Below, piece by piece: positions 1 through 9,437 of a DNA stretch of 64,000 nt. The stretch lies in contig NZ_BSFE01000001.1 of NCBI RefSeq assembly GCF_027922185.1, forward strand, positions 372,001-436,000, read 5' to 3'. Made by a program: the position numbers and the translations under genes. How positions within the stretch are numbered: the first letter of the stretch is position 1; every line of letters begins with the position of its first letter. The notes under the pieces are model-generated. The model saw only the letters and a program-made list of their open reading frames with translations, had not been told where the DNA came from and ran no database searches. Origin of the DNA: Maricaulis virginensis. Its GTDB lineage: Bacteria; Pseudomonadota; Alphaproteobacteria; Caulobacterales; Maricaulaceae.

Positions 1-43
1 CATGGTCAGTCACACCAAGGAGGCGCGAGCCTCTGGAGGGGGA

Positions 44-1120
<1,077 letters not shown>

Positions 1121-1146
1121 GTCCGGATCTGATGGATCGAAGGATT

Positions 1147-1179
1147 GCGGCCCGGCATCTGCCGGGCCGCTTTTCTTTT
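1147..1179 (+). terminator. Intrinsic terminator of the ompA-family gene
   Basis: A perfect 10-bp GC stem (GCGGCCCGGC / GCCGGGCCGC) with an ATCT loop, followed by TTTTCTTTT, starts 27 bases after the stop codon. Confidence 0.93.
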
Positions 1180-1371
1180 GCCTGAAGGCCGGTTCCGGCC
1201 CGGTGTCGCGGTTTTGGCAAAATAGTGCACGGAGCGGGCTGTTTCGGGGGCGATCTGGTCGCTTTTTCCGTCCTGCTGAGGCTGCGCTTGACCCGTTCGA
1301 AGCGCCGGTTCACACCGGATGCAACGCGGCGGCAGGGGCCTGACCGCACCTGCAGACAAGGGAGAACTTCC

Positions 1372-2658
1372 ATGAGCAAGCCGGACAAGCCGTATCGCAA
1401 GCGCGAGATCGCCGGGCACACGCTGAGCCCGGAAACCCAGATGATGAGCTACGGCTATGATCCGAAGCTCTCGGAAATGTCGATCAAGCCGCCGATCTTC
1501 CTGACCTCGACCTTTGCCTTTGAAAGTGCCGAGCACGGCGCTGCCTTTTTCCGCGTCACGCTCGGCCAGGCCGAGGAGGGCGATCCGGAAGCCGCAGGCC
1601 TGATGTATTCGCGCTTCAACAATCCCAATATGGAAGTGCTGGAAGACCGGCTCGCCCTCTATGACGGTGCCGAGGAATGCTGCGTCTTCTCCTCCGGCAT
1701 GGCGGCCATCTCCACCACGCTGATGGGCCTGGCGCATTCCGGCTCGGTGATCCTCCAGTCGACGCCGCTCTATGGCGGGACGGAAAGCCTGATCCGCAAA
1801 TTCCTGCCGAATTACGGCATCCAGTCGGTCGACTTCTTTGCCGGTGCGCATGAGGACGAGATCCATGCCGCCGCCGACGAGGCGCTGGCCAAGGGCGAGG
1901 TCTCGGTCATCTACACCGAGACGCCGACCAATCCGACCAATGACCAGGTCGATCTGAATGTCTGCCGCCGCCTCGTCGACCTGATCGAGAAAAAGCAGGG
2001 CAAGCGCCCCTATCTCGTCGTCGACAACACCTTCCTCGGCCCGGTCGGCCAGAAGCCGATGGAGCTTGGTGCCGACGTGGTCGTCTACTCGCTGACCAAA
2101 TATATCGGCGGCCATTCCGACCTGATCGCCGGTTCGGCCTCCGGCACGACCGAAGCCATGGCGCAGATCCGCGGCCTGCGCGGTTATCTGGGCACCAATC
2201 TGGACCCGCACACCTGCTGGATGCTGCTGCGCTCGCTGGAAACCGTGAAACTGCGCATGGAAGCGGCCGCTCTCGGTGCCCGCAAGGTCGCCGAATTCCT
2301 GCGCGATCATCCCAAGGTCAACCGGGTGCGCTATCTGGGCTTTCTGGAAGAGGGCACGCGCGACGGCGATGTCTTCAAGGCCCAGTCCTCCTCGGCCGGC
2401 TCCACCTTTGCCTTCGATCTGGAGAGCGAGGCCGCAGCCTTCCGCATGCTCAACGCGCTGCAGGTGATGAAGCTGGCAGTCAGCCTCGGCGGTACCGAAA
2501 CCCTGATCTGCCACCCGGGCTCCACCACTCACCGCGGTGTCGATCCGGAACTGCGCAAGCGCCAGGGCTTCTCCGACGGCCTGGTGCGCATCTCGGTCGG
2601 TATCGAGAACCCGGACGATCTGATCGCCGACCTGAAGCAGGCGCTCGAACACGCCTGA
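1372..2658 (+). CDS. Cystathionine gamma-synthase family PLP enzyme (methionine gamma-lyase-like)
   Basis: A fold-type I PLP enzyme of Cys/Met metabolism, 428 residues. The Schiff-base lysine is K243 in 'SLTKYIGGHSD'. 'YSRFNNPN' and 'SSGMAAI' supply phosphate and substrate contacts, and 'SLGGTETL' is the conserved C-terminal motif. It carries an insertion ('LGQAEEGDPEAAG') before YSRFNNPN, typical of the long 'cystathionine gamma-synthase family' clade rather than E. coli MetB. Cytoplasmic. The ATG follows AAGGGAGAA. Whether it is a synthase, a beta-lyase or a gamma-lyase cannot be decided from sequence. It is monocistronic, between the ompA terminator and a GC-rich hairpin. Confidence 0.87.
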   Translation: MSKPDKPYRKREIAGHTLSPETQMMSYGYDPKLSEMSIKPPIFLTSTFAFESAEHGAAFFRVTLGQAEEGDPEAAGLMYSRFNNPNMEVLEDRLALYDGAEECCVFSSGMAAISTTLMGLAHSGSVILQSTPLYGGTESLIRKFLPNYGIQSVDFFAGAHEDEIHAAADEALAKGEVSVIYTETPTNPTNDQVDLNVCRRLVDLIEKKQGKRPYLVVDNTFLGPVGQKPMELGADVVVYSLTKYIGGHSDLIAGSASGTTEAMAQIRGLRGYLGTNLDPHTCWMLLRSLETVKLRMEAAALGARKVAEFLRDHPKVNRVRYLGFLEEGTRDGDVFKAQSSSAGSTFAFDLESEAAAFRMLNALQVMKLAVSLGGTETLICHPGSTTHRGVDPELRKRQGFSDGLVRISVGIENPDDLIADLKQALEHA

Positions 2659-2679
2659 TCCCGAACCGTCTCGCACCAT

Positions 2680-2727
2680 CCCCGCGCGGTCTCTGCCGCG
2701 CGGGGGTAGACCCGTCCGTTTAAACGG
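2680..2727 (+). promoter_or_regulatory. GC hairpin then 12-bp palindrome ahead of the ast operon
   Basis: CCCCGCGCGG and CCGCGCGGGG form a 10-bp stem with a six-base loop but no T-run, 21 bases after the preceding stop codon. CCGTTTAAACGG, a perfect 12-bp palindrome, follows at 2716-2727, 13 bases before the M20 start codon. The first may be a weak terminator; the second is a plausible operator. Both roles are inferred. Confidence 0.4.
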
Positions 2728-2740
2728 CTATCACTGGGAC

Positions 2741-4003
2741 ATGCAGGACAAACTCGATCTCAACCCCGACGAGCGCGCCGTGCTCGACTGGATCGACAGC
2801 CGCGCCGATCACATGATCGACACGGTCAAGGCGTGGTCGGCGATCAATTCCGGCAGCCGCAACGCGGACGGTCTGGAGCGCATGCGCGCCTGTCTGGAAA
2901 CCGCGTTCGGCGAGTTGGGCGGCGAGATATCCGCCATCGATCTGCCGCCGACGACGATTGTCGATCCCGACGGAACGGTGCGCGAGCAGGCATTCACGCC
3001 CTCCTTCCACTGCCGGCTGCGGCCGCAGGCGCCGATCCGCATCGTCATGACCGGTCATCACGACACGGTCTTCCCGGCGGACAGTCATTTCCAGTCGACC
3101 GAGCTGTGGGATGCCGACACGCTGAACGGTCCCGGCGTCGCCGACATGAAGGGCGGCATTCTGGTGATGCTGCACGGGCTTCTCGGCCTCGAGCGCTCGC
3201 CCTGGAAGGACGAGATCGGCGTCGATGTGCTGATCAGTCCGGACGAGGAAATCGGCTCGCTGGGCTCCGGCCCGATCCTTGCCGATCTGGGCGCCGGTGC
3301 CGATATCGGCATGACCTACGAGCCCGCCCTGGCCGACGGTTCGCTGGCGGGGGCTCGCAAGGGTTCGGGCAACTGGTCGCTGAAAGTCTCCGGCCGCGCG
3401 GCCCATGCCGGGCGCGAACATCATCTGGGCCGCAACGCCCTGGCCGCAGCCTGCCAGTTCGGGCTGGGGCTGGACGAGCTCAACGGCCGGCGCGAGGGCG
3501 TCACCTTCAACCTGGCCCGCATCGATGGCGGCGGCCCGCCGAATGTCGTGCCGGACAATGCGGTGGCGCGTTTCAATGTGCGCGTGAAGACCGAGAATGA
3601 CCGCACCTGGGTGGAGGCCGAGCTGGAACGCCTTCTCGACGAGATCCGCGTGCGCGACGGCATCGCGGCCGAGCTGCATGGCGGCTTCACCCGCCCGCCC
3701 AAACCCATGAGCCCGGCCAATGCCCGCATGTTCGAATGGACGAAGGCGGCGGGCGGTGCGCTGGGCCTGGACATCCGCTGGCAGGACACGGGCGGCGTGT
3801 GCGAGGGCAATAATCTGTGGGCGGCCGGCTGCCCCAATGTCGATACGCTGGGCGTGCGCGGCGCCGATATCCATTCCGATCGCGAGATCGTCAAACTGTC
3901 GAGCTTTGCCGAACGGGCCAAGCTGTCGGCGGTGATGCTGATGAAGTTTGCCCGGGGCGAATTCAACGCCAAGGAAGCGCGCGCCCTGGCAAGGACCCAA
4001 TAG
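2741..4003 (+). CDS. M20-family metallohydrolase of the ast operon
   Basis: A di-zinc aminoacylase/deacylase-type hydrolase, 420 residues, cytoplasmic. Visible M20 ligands are H106-x-D108 in 'TGHHDTVFP', D in 'GPGVADMKGG', the catalytic and ligand glutamates E169/E170 in 'DEEIGSLGS', and a late His in 'ADIHSDRE'. A dimerisation lid lies around residues 215-330 ('RAAHAGREHHLGRNA'). It is the first gene of a run with astA, astD and astB, 25 bases before astA. By context it may hydrolyse N-succinylglutamate or another N-succinyl amino acid, the step normally done by AstE (a different, M14-like family). That assignment is inference. The SD is weak. Confidence 0.85.
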   Translation: MQDKLDLNPDERAVLDWIDSRADHMIDTVKAWSAINSGSRNADGLERMRACLETAFGELGGEISAIDLPPTTIVDPDGTVREQAFTPSFHCRLRPQAPIRIVMTGHHDTVFPADSHFQSTELWDADTLNGPGVADMKGGILVMLHGLLGLERSPWKDEIGVDVLISPDEEIGSLGSGPILADLGAGADIGMTYEPALADGSLAGARKGSGNWSLKVSGRAAHAGREHHLGRNALAAACQFGLGLDELNGRREGVTFNLARIDGGGPPNVVPDNAVARFNVRVKTENDRTWVEAELERLLDEIRVRDGIAAELHGGFTRPPKPMSPANARMFEWTKAAGGALGLDIRWQDTGGVCEGNNLWAAGCPNVDTLGVRGADIHSDREIVKLSSFAERAKLSAVMLMKFARGEFNAKEARALARTQ

Positions 4004-4028
4004 ACACAGGCATGATCGGGGGAAGAGC

Positions 4029-5045
4029 ATGCTGATTGTACGTGCGGCCAAACGCACCGACACGGACGCCCTTGTGCGTCTGGCGCAGGAAGCGGGAACC
4101 GGTTTCACATCCCTGGCTGTGCCGGCGGATGTGCTGGCGGCGCGCCTGGAGAAGTCCGAAGCGATCTTTTCCACGCCGGAACCGGGCCAGACCGAGGACG
4201 CCTACCAGCTGATGCTGGAGGACACCGGGACCGGCCGGATCGTCGGCTGTTCGGCCATCAAGGCGATGGTGGGTGTGTCGAAACCCTATTGGGATTTCAA
4301 GATCATCACCCTGGCCCAGCATTCGCTGGAAGCTGACCGCCGCTTCGACATGGATGCCATGCTGCTGGTCAATGACTTCGCGGGGGCCTCGGAAGTCGGC
4401 ACGCTGTTCGTCTCCGAGGCCGGACGCGGTACCGGCGCGGGACGGCTTGTCGCCCAGTCGCGCTATCTGATGATGGCGGCCGACCGGTCGCGCTTTGGCG
4501 AGCGTGTGCTGGCCGAGCTGCGCGGTGTGGTCCATGACGACGGGTCCTCGCCCTTCTTCGATGCGGTCTCCCGCCCCTTCTTCCGGATGGATTTCGACGA
4601 TGCCGACCGGCTGTCCGCATCGACCGACAACCAGTTCATCCTCGATCTGGGCCCGCAGCACCTGATCTATATCGACCTGCTGCCGCAATCGGTGCGCGAG
4701 GTGATCGGCAAGCCGCATCCGCACGGGGAGGGGGCCTACAACCTCCTGCTCTGGGAGGGGTTCCACTATGACCGCTATGTCGACATTTTCGATGGCGGGC
4801 CGCTGGTCTCCACCTGGACCGAGAATATCCGCACCCTGCGCGAGAGCCGCGAGGTGACCGTGCGGGCGGCGACGACGACGGGCGGTGTCGACGGCATCCT
4901 GTCGACCGACCGCTTCCCGGATTTCCGGACCTGTCACGCCCAGGTCGTCGATGATGGCGACATTCTGGGCATTTCCTACGAAACCATGCAGGCGCTCGAT
5001 CTGGCCGAAGGCGATCGCGCCCGCTTCTGGCGACGAATGAGGTGA
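4029..5045 (+). CDS. astA: Arginine N-succinyltransferase
   Basis: Transfers succinyl from succinyl-CoA to arginine, step 1 of the arginine succinyltransferase pathway. The protein has 338 residues, close to the usual AstA length. It opens with the family signature 'MLIVRAAKRTDTDAL' and has the conserved stretches 'EAGRGTGAGRLVAQSRYL', 'GPQHLIYIDLLP' and 'GEGAYNLLLWEGF'. The ATG follows GGGGGAAGAG. It sits after the M20 hydrolase gene and 4 bases before astD, so cotranscription is likely. Confidence 0.95.
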   Translation: MLIVRAAKRTDTDALVRLAQEAGTGFTSLAVPADVLAARLEKSEAIFSTPEPGQTEDAYQLMLEDTGTGRIVGCSAIKAMVGVSKPYWDFKIITLAQHSLEADRRFDMDAMLLVNDFAGASEVGTLFVSEAGRGTGAGRLVAQSRYLMMAADRSRFGERVLAELRGVVHDDGSSPFFDAVSRPFFRMDFDDADRLSASTDNQFILDLGPQHLIYIDLLPQSVREVIGKPHPHGEGAYNLLLWEGFHYDRYVDIFDGGPLVSTWTENIRTLRESREVTVRAATTTGGVDGILSTDRFPDFRTCHAQVVDDGDILGISYETMQALDLAEGDRARFWRRMR

Positions 5046-5049
5046 TTTC

Positions 5050-6498
5050 ATGCTGCTGATCGATGGCCAATGGCGCGCAGGCAAGGGCGCTGACATGCAC
5101 TCGGAAAACCCGGCCGATGGCAGCCGCGTGTGGAGCGGCAAGGCCGCCACGGCGGACGATGTCGACGCCGCCTTCAAGGCCGCGCGGGCGGCTTTCCCGG
5201 CCTGGGGGCGCTGCCTCTATCCCGAGCGTGTGGCCATCGTCGAGGCCTACCAGGCCTATCTCGAGGCGAACAAGGACGCGCTGGCCGAGCTGATCTCGCG
5301 AGAAACCGGCAAGCCGCGCTGGGAAGGCCTGGCCGAAGCCGGCGCGATGATCGGCAAGATCGCGATCTCCAAGACCGCCTATGCCGAGCGTACGGGCGAA
5401 CACGCGTCGGACACCGCTTTCGGATATGCCGCCCTGGCGCACAAACCGCTGGGCGTGATGTTCGTGCTCGGGCCCTACAATTTCCCCGGCCATCTGCCGA
5501 ACGGCCATATCGTGCCGGCGTTGCTGGCGGGCAATACGATCGTCTTCAAACCGTCCGAGATGACCCCGGCCGTGGGCGAGTTCATGGCGAAGGCCTGGGA
5601 GGCCGCCGGTCTGCCCAAGGGCGTGCTGAACCTGGTCCAGGGCGCGCGCGAGACGGGCGCCGCTGCGCTGGATCATGCCGATCTGGATGGTGTGCTGTTC
5701 ACCGGGTCCTGGGGCACGGGCAAGTTCATCCACGAGAAGTTCGCGGGCCGCACCGGTATCCAGCTGGCGCTGGAAATGGGCGGTAATAACCCGCTCGTTA
5801 TCTGGGATGCCGCCGATGCCGAAGCGGCTGCGCGGGTGGCGGTGCATTCCGCCTATATCACGGCCGGTCAGCGCTGTTCCTGTGCGCGCCGCCTGATCCT
5901 GCCCGAGGGCGCAGCCGGCGATGCCGTGGTCGAGGCGATCGACCGCATCGCGGGCCAGCTGAGCATCGGCCGCTGGGATGCCGACCCGGAACCCTTTATC
6001 GGACCGCTGGTCTCCGCCCAGGCTGCGCGCGGCGTACTGGCCGCCCAGGACGATCTCCTGTCGCGCGGCGCGAAAGCGATCCGCAAGGCCGTGACCGTCG
6101 CGGAACTGGGCGAGGCCTTCCTGCGTCCCGGCCTGATCGACGTCACCGGTGTGGATGTGCCGGACGAGGAAGTCTTCGGCCCGCTGATCCAGATCGTGCG
6201 CGTTGCCTCCTTCGACGATGCCATCGCGGCTGCGAACGATACCGCCTATGGCCTCTCGGCCGGGCTGGTCTCGGACGATGAAGCCCTCTGGGAGCGTTTC
6301 TGGGTGGAAGCCCGCGCCGGTATCGTCAACTGGAACCGGCCGACCTGCGGTGCGGCCTCCAACATGCCCTTCGGCGGGCCGGGCCAGTCGGGCAATCTGC
6401 GGCCCAGCGCCTTCTATGCCGCCGACTATTGCGCCTATCCGGTCGCCACGCAGGCCCAGTCGAAGGCCGAGCGCATGCCGGTCAAGGGAGTGGATTGA
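5050..6498 (+). CDS. astD: N-succinylglutamate 5-semialdehyde dehydrogenase
   Basis: An NAD-dependent aldehyde dehydrogenase oxidising N-succinylglutamate semialdehyde to N-succinylglutamate, step 4 of the AST pathway. It has 482 residues. The catalytic cysteine is C276 in 'TAGQRCSCAR', the general base E242 in 'ALEMGGNNP', and the cofactor loop 'FTGSWGTG'. 'LGPYNFPGHLPNGH' is the AstD form of the substrate-channel motif. It overlaps astB by one base (TGATG), indicating translational coupling. Confidence 0.95.
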   Translation: MLLIDGQWRAGKGADMHSENPADGSRVWSGKAATADDVDAAFKAARAAFPAWGRCLYPERVAIVEAYQAYLEANKDALAELISRETGKPRWEGLAEAGAMIGKIAISKTAYAERTGEHASDTAFGYAALAHKPLGVMFVLGPYNFPGHLPNGHIVPALLAGNTIVFKPSEMTPAVGEFMAKAWEAAGLPKGVLNLVQGARETGAAALDHADLDGVLFTGSWGTGKFIHEKFAGRTGIQLALEMGGNNPLVIWDAADAEAAARVAVHSAYITAGQRCSCARRLILPEGAAGDAVVEAIDRIAGQLSIGRWDADPEPFIGPLVSAQAARGVLAAQDDLLSRGAKAIRKAVTVAELGEAFLRPGLIDVTGVDVPDEEVFGPLIQIVRVASFDDAIAAANDTAYGLSAGLVSDDEALWERFWVEARAGIVNWNRPTCGAASNMPFGGPGQSGNLRPSAFYAADYCAYPVATQAQSKAERMPVKGVD

Positions 6499-7841
6499 TG
6501 GCGCGCGCGGTCGAGGCGAATTTCGACGGGCTGGTCGGCCCGACGCATAATTATGGCGGCCTGTCCGAAGGCAATCTGGCCAGCGCCAGGAATGAGGGTC
6601 TGGTCTCCTCGCCGCGCCAGGGCGTGCTGGAAGGCCTCGCCAAGATGAAACGCCTGGCCGATAGCGGCCTGGTGCAGGGCCTGCTGCCGCCGCACGAGCG
6701 CCCCTATCTGCCGCTGCTGCGCCGGGCCGGTTTTTCCGGGTCCGACGCGGCGGTGGTCGAGGCGGCCTGGAAGACGGCGCCGGGCCTGTTGCGCAAGGCC
6801 TGCTCGGCCTCGCCCATGTGGGCTGCCAATGCCGCGACCGTGTCGCCGTCGGCCGATACGGCCGACAGCCGCCTGCATCTCACTCCGGCCAATCTGCTGA
6901 CCACGCTGCACCGTTCCATCGAGGGCGAGCAGACCCGCCGGGCCCTGCAATGGGCCTTCCCGGACGCGGCCCGTTTCGCCGTGCACGACGTTTTGCCCAT
7001 GCAGCCTGACTTTGCCGATGAGGGCGCGGCCAATCATGTGCGCCTGTGCGCCGAGCAGGGCGGGCCGGGTGTCGAGATCTTCGTCTATGGCCGCGAGGCC
7101 GGCGAGGCGTGGAGCGGCAGGTTTCCGGCACGCCAGACGCTGGAAGCCTGCCAGGCCGTGGCCCGCTCGCACGGGCTCGACCCGAAACGCACCGTCTTCA
7201 TCCGCCAGTCGTCCGAGGCGATCGCCGCCGGTGCCTTCCACAATGACGTCGTCTGCGTCGGCACGCGCACCACGCTTTTCTTCCACGAACTGGCCTTTGC
7301 CGACCGCGAGGCTGCCCTGGCCGATATCCGCAAGGCGGCCGAAGGCCTGTTCGAGCCGGACTTCGTGGAGGTGCCCGAGGCCGAGGTGCCCGTCGGCGAT
7401 GCCATCACCAGCTATCTGTTCAATTCCCAATTGCTGGAATGGCCCGGCGAGGACCGCCTGGTGCTGATCGCGCCGAAGGAGACCGAGGAAACCGCAACGA
7501 CGCGCGCCTACTGCGCGGCGATGACGGCGGGCAATGGCCCGATCGGGCGGGTGGAGTTCGTCGAGGTGCGCCAGTCCATGCGCAATGGCGGCGGACCGGC
7601 CTGCCTGCGCCTGCGTGTTGTGCTGACGGACGAGGAACGCGCCGCGGTGGCGCCGCAGGCGCTGATGTCGGACACGCTCTATGACACGCTGGTGGCCTGG
7701 GCGGGCAAGCACTACCGCGACCGGCTGGAGCCGAATGATCTGGCCGACCCGGCCTTGCTGCGCGAGAGCCGCGAGGCGCTGGACGCGCTGACCGGGATTC
7801 TCGGTCTCGGTGGGGACTACTACCCCTTCCAGTGGGGCTAG
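6498..7841 (+). CDS. astB: N-succinylarginine dihydrolase
   Basis: Hydrolyses N-succinylarginine to succinylornithine, CO2 and ammonia, step 2 of the AST pathway. It has 447 residues, the usual AstB length. It starts with 'VEANFDGLVGPTHNYGGL', has 'MQPDFADEGAANH', the catalytic His in 'AFHNDVVCVG', and the catalytic cysteine C369 in 'NGGGPACLRLRV' (guanidine-modifying fold). Coupled to astD by TGATG. No astC (aminotransferase) or M14-type astE follows; the pathway must borrow these activities from elsewhere or from the M20 enzyme. Confidence 0.95.
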   Translation: MARAVEANFDGLVGPTHNYGGLSEGNLASARNEGLVSSPRQGVLEGLAKMKRLADSGLVQGLLPPHERPYLPLLRRAGFSGSDAAVVEAAWKTAPGLLRKACSASPMWAANAATVSPSADTADSRLHLTPANLLTTLHRSIEGEQTRRALQWAFPDAARFAVHDVLPMQPDFADEGAANHVRLCAEQGGPGVEIFVYGREAGEAWSGRFPARQTLEACQAVARSHGLDPKRTVFIRQSSEAIAAGAFHNDVVCVGTRTTLFFHELAFADREAALADIRKAAEGLFEPDFVEVPEAEVPVGDAITSYLFNSQLLEWPGEDRLVLIAPKETEETATTRAYCAAMTAGNGPIGRVEFVEVRQSMRNGGGPACLRLRVVLTDEERAAVAPQALMSDTLYDTLVAWAGKHYRDRLEPNDLADPALLRESREALDALTGILGLGGDYYPFQWG

Positions 7842-7938
7842 GCTTGCTTAACCGCGTTTTTGCGAGACGTTCGCTTCCTACTATTCAAACCGGCAAATCA
7901 TGATAGGTTTCGCCCCGTCTGATCGTGGGGAGCAGAAG

Positions 7939-8388
7939 TTGAGCGAGAGCCAGAGCGTTTCCGTCATTCTGGTTGACGATGACCCGGACGAGCACTTCCT
8001 GTTCCAGGCGGATCTGGAAGACGCCGGCGTTCGGTTCCGTTTTGCGGCGTTCACCCGCCCCGAAGACGCGCTCGCTCATCTGCGCGACAATGGCGACGGT
8101 CCGGCCGTTGTCTTCACCGATCTTTCCCTGGCCGGCGCGAATGCGCTGGACTTCATCGCCTCGGTCCAGCCGCTGCTGGGCGGCGGTGCGGTCGGTGTCT
8201 ATTCCGGTGCGCGCAATCCGGAGATGGAAGCGAAGTGCCGGGAGGCCGGATCCAGCTTCTATATCGTCAAGCCGGTCACCCGCGAGAATTTCGCCGGCAT
8301 GATCGCCGGGCTCGGCGCGGTGTGCCTGGAAGAAGACCGCCAGACCGGCGAACTGCACCTGCGCCCCGCGGACAGCGCCGCGGCCTAG
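7939..8388 (+). CDS. Single-domain response regulator
   Basis: A receiver-only protein of 149 residues. The acidic pocket is 'VDDDPDE', the phospho-acceptor D61 in 'VVFTDLSLAG' and the conserved K111 in 'YIVKPV'. A short polar tail follows and there is no DNA-binding output domain. I chose the TTG because GGGGAGCAG precedes it; an in-frame ATG at 7900 would add 13 residues but has no SD. No cognate kinase is adjacent. Its TAG stop overlaps the stop of the convergent phenylalanine hydroxylase gene in a shared CTAG, with no terminator between them. Confidence 0.82.
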   Translation: MSESQSVSVILVDDDPDEHFLFQADLEDAGVRFRFAAFTRPEDALAHLRDNGDGPAVVFTDLSLAGANALDFIASVQPLLGGGAVGVYSGARNPEMEAKCREAGSSFYIVKPVTRENFAGMIAGLGAVCLEEDRQTGELHLRPADSAAA

Positions 8389-9266
8389 AGCGCTTCGGCC
8401 TTTGCCGGCAGGCCGCCGGCCCGGGCGTATTCCTGCGTTCCCCTGGTATAGATCCTGTCGCCCTCGACCGTGTCGGAGGGTTTCAGCTCGTCCATGCCGG
8501 GCAGGCGGGCATAGATCGGCGCGAAATCCTCATAGGTCGCTTCCATCAGCTCGTCATAGCTGTCGATGACGAAATAGGTCTGCTGGAAATCGTCATAGCG
8601 GTAGTCGGTGCGCATGATGCGTTCCAGATCGAAATGGATCCGGTTGGGCGAGCGCGCCTCCAGCGAGAAGATCGATTCGGCTTTCGAGGAGACGATGCCG
8701 GCGCCGTAGATGCGGCGGCCTTCCGGCGTGTTGATCAGGCCGAATTCCACCGTGTACCAGTAGAGCCGCGCCATGTGCTTGATGGCGTCGAACTCCAGCG
8801 AGCGCAGCCCGCCGCGGCCATAGGCCTGCATATAGTCGGCAAACACCGGCTGGGTGAGCAGCGGCACATGGCCGAACACATCGTGGAAGATGTCGGGCTC
8901 GGGCAGATAGTCCAGCTTCTCCCCGTCGCGGATGAAGCGGCCGGAGACGAAGCGGCGATTGGCCAGGTGTTCGTAGAAATCCCTTTCCGGGATCAGGCCG
9001 GGCACGGTGACCACGGTCCAGCCGGTCAGCTTTTCCAGCTTCTCGTTGACGCGCCGGAAATCGGGAATGCCGCCCTCATTGAGATTGAGCAGTTCGAGAC
9101 CCTTGAAGTGTTCCGGCGCCGCGCGGCCCTTCAGCACCTCCATCTGGCGCTCGTAGAGCGTCGTCCAGATGGCGTGTTCCTCGGACGTGTAGCGGTCCCA
9201 TTTCTGGTCGATGGTAAAGTCGGCGGCGGGGGTCTGTTCCGCCACGATCGGGTCATTGACAGGCAT
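8385..9266 (-). CDS. phhA: Phenylalanine 4-monooxygenase
   Basis: A tetrahydropterin- and iron-dependent aromatic amino-acid hydroxylase converting phenylalanine to tyrosine, 293 residues, bacterial catalytic-domain-only form. Iron ligands are H128 and H133 in 'DIFHDVFGHVPLL' and E174 in 'YWYTVEFGL'. 'VPGLIPERDFYEHLANRRF' is the pterin-site signature. Cytoplasmic, monocistronic. The upstream region holds two TGTAACTA repeats that could bind a regulator. Identity is secure. Confidence 0.95.
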   Translation of the reverse strand: MPVNDPIVAEQTPAADFTIDQKWDRYTSEEHAIWTTLYERQMEVLKGRAAPEHFKGLELLNLNEGGIPDFRRVNEKLEKLTGWTVVTVPGLIPERDFYEHLANRRFVSGRFIRDGEKLDYLPEPDIFHDVFGHVPLLTQPVFADYMQAYGRGGLRSLEFDAIKHMARLYWYTVEFGLINTPEGRRIYGAGIVSSKAESIFSLEARSPNRIHFDLERIMRTDYRYDDFQQTYFVIDSYDELMEATYEDFAPIYARLPGMDELKPSDTVEGDRIYTRGTQEYARAGGLPAKAEAL

Positions 9267-9282
9267 GACGGGTCATCCGGCG

Positions 9283-9306
9283 TGTAACTAGTTTCATTTG
9301 TAACTA
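9283..9306 (-). promoter_or_regulatory. Paired TGTAACTA repeats upstream of phhA
   Basis: TGTAACTA occurs at 9283-9290 and 9299-9306, direct repeats 16 bases apart, 17 bases upstream of the phhA ATG. This AT-rich patch stands out from the GC-rich surroundings. An operator for an amino-acid-responsive regulator is an inference. Confidence 0.35.
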
Positions 9307-9376
9307 AATATACGCCTGATCGGCGCTTCACCCAAGAGGCGCGTGCAGACTTTGTCATGCACCCCGTCAGCCCCCA

Positions 9377-9410
9377 TGAAAAAGGGCCGCCCGGCGTGTC
9401 CGGACGGCCC
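9377..9410 (-). terminator. Intrinsic terminator of the crystallin-like gene
   Basis: On the minus strand GGGCCGTCCGG, loop ACACG, CCGGGCGGCCC, then TTTTTC; an 11-bp stem with one mismatch, 28 bases after the crystallin-like stop codon. Confidence 0.88.
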
Positions 9411-9437
9411 GCTTTCAGTGTGGCTCTGCCGGTCCGC

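Noticed and set aside
1181..1371. Possible SAM riboswitch ahead of the Cys/Met PLP enzyme gene
   Set aside because: The region has a CCGGT/ACCGG hairpin but I could not match the SAM-II, SAM-V or SAM/SAH consensus cores.
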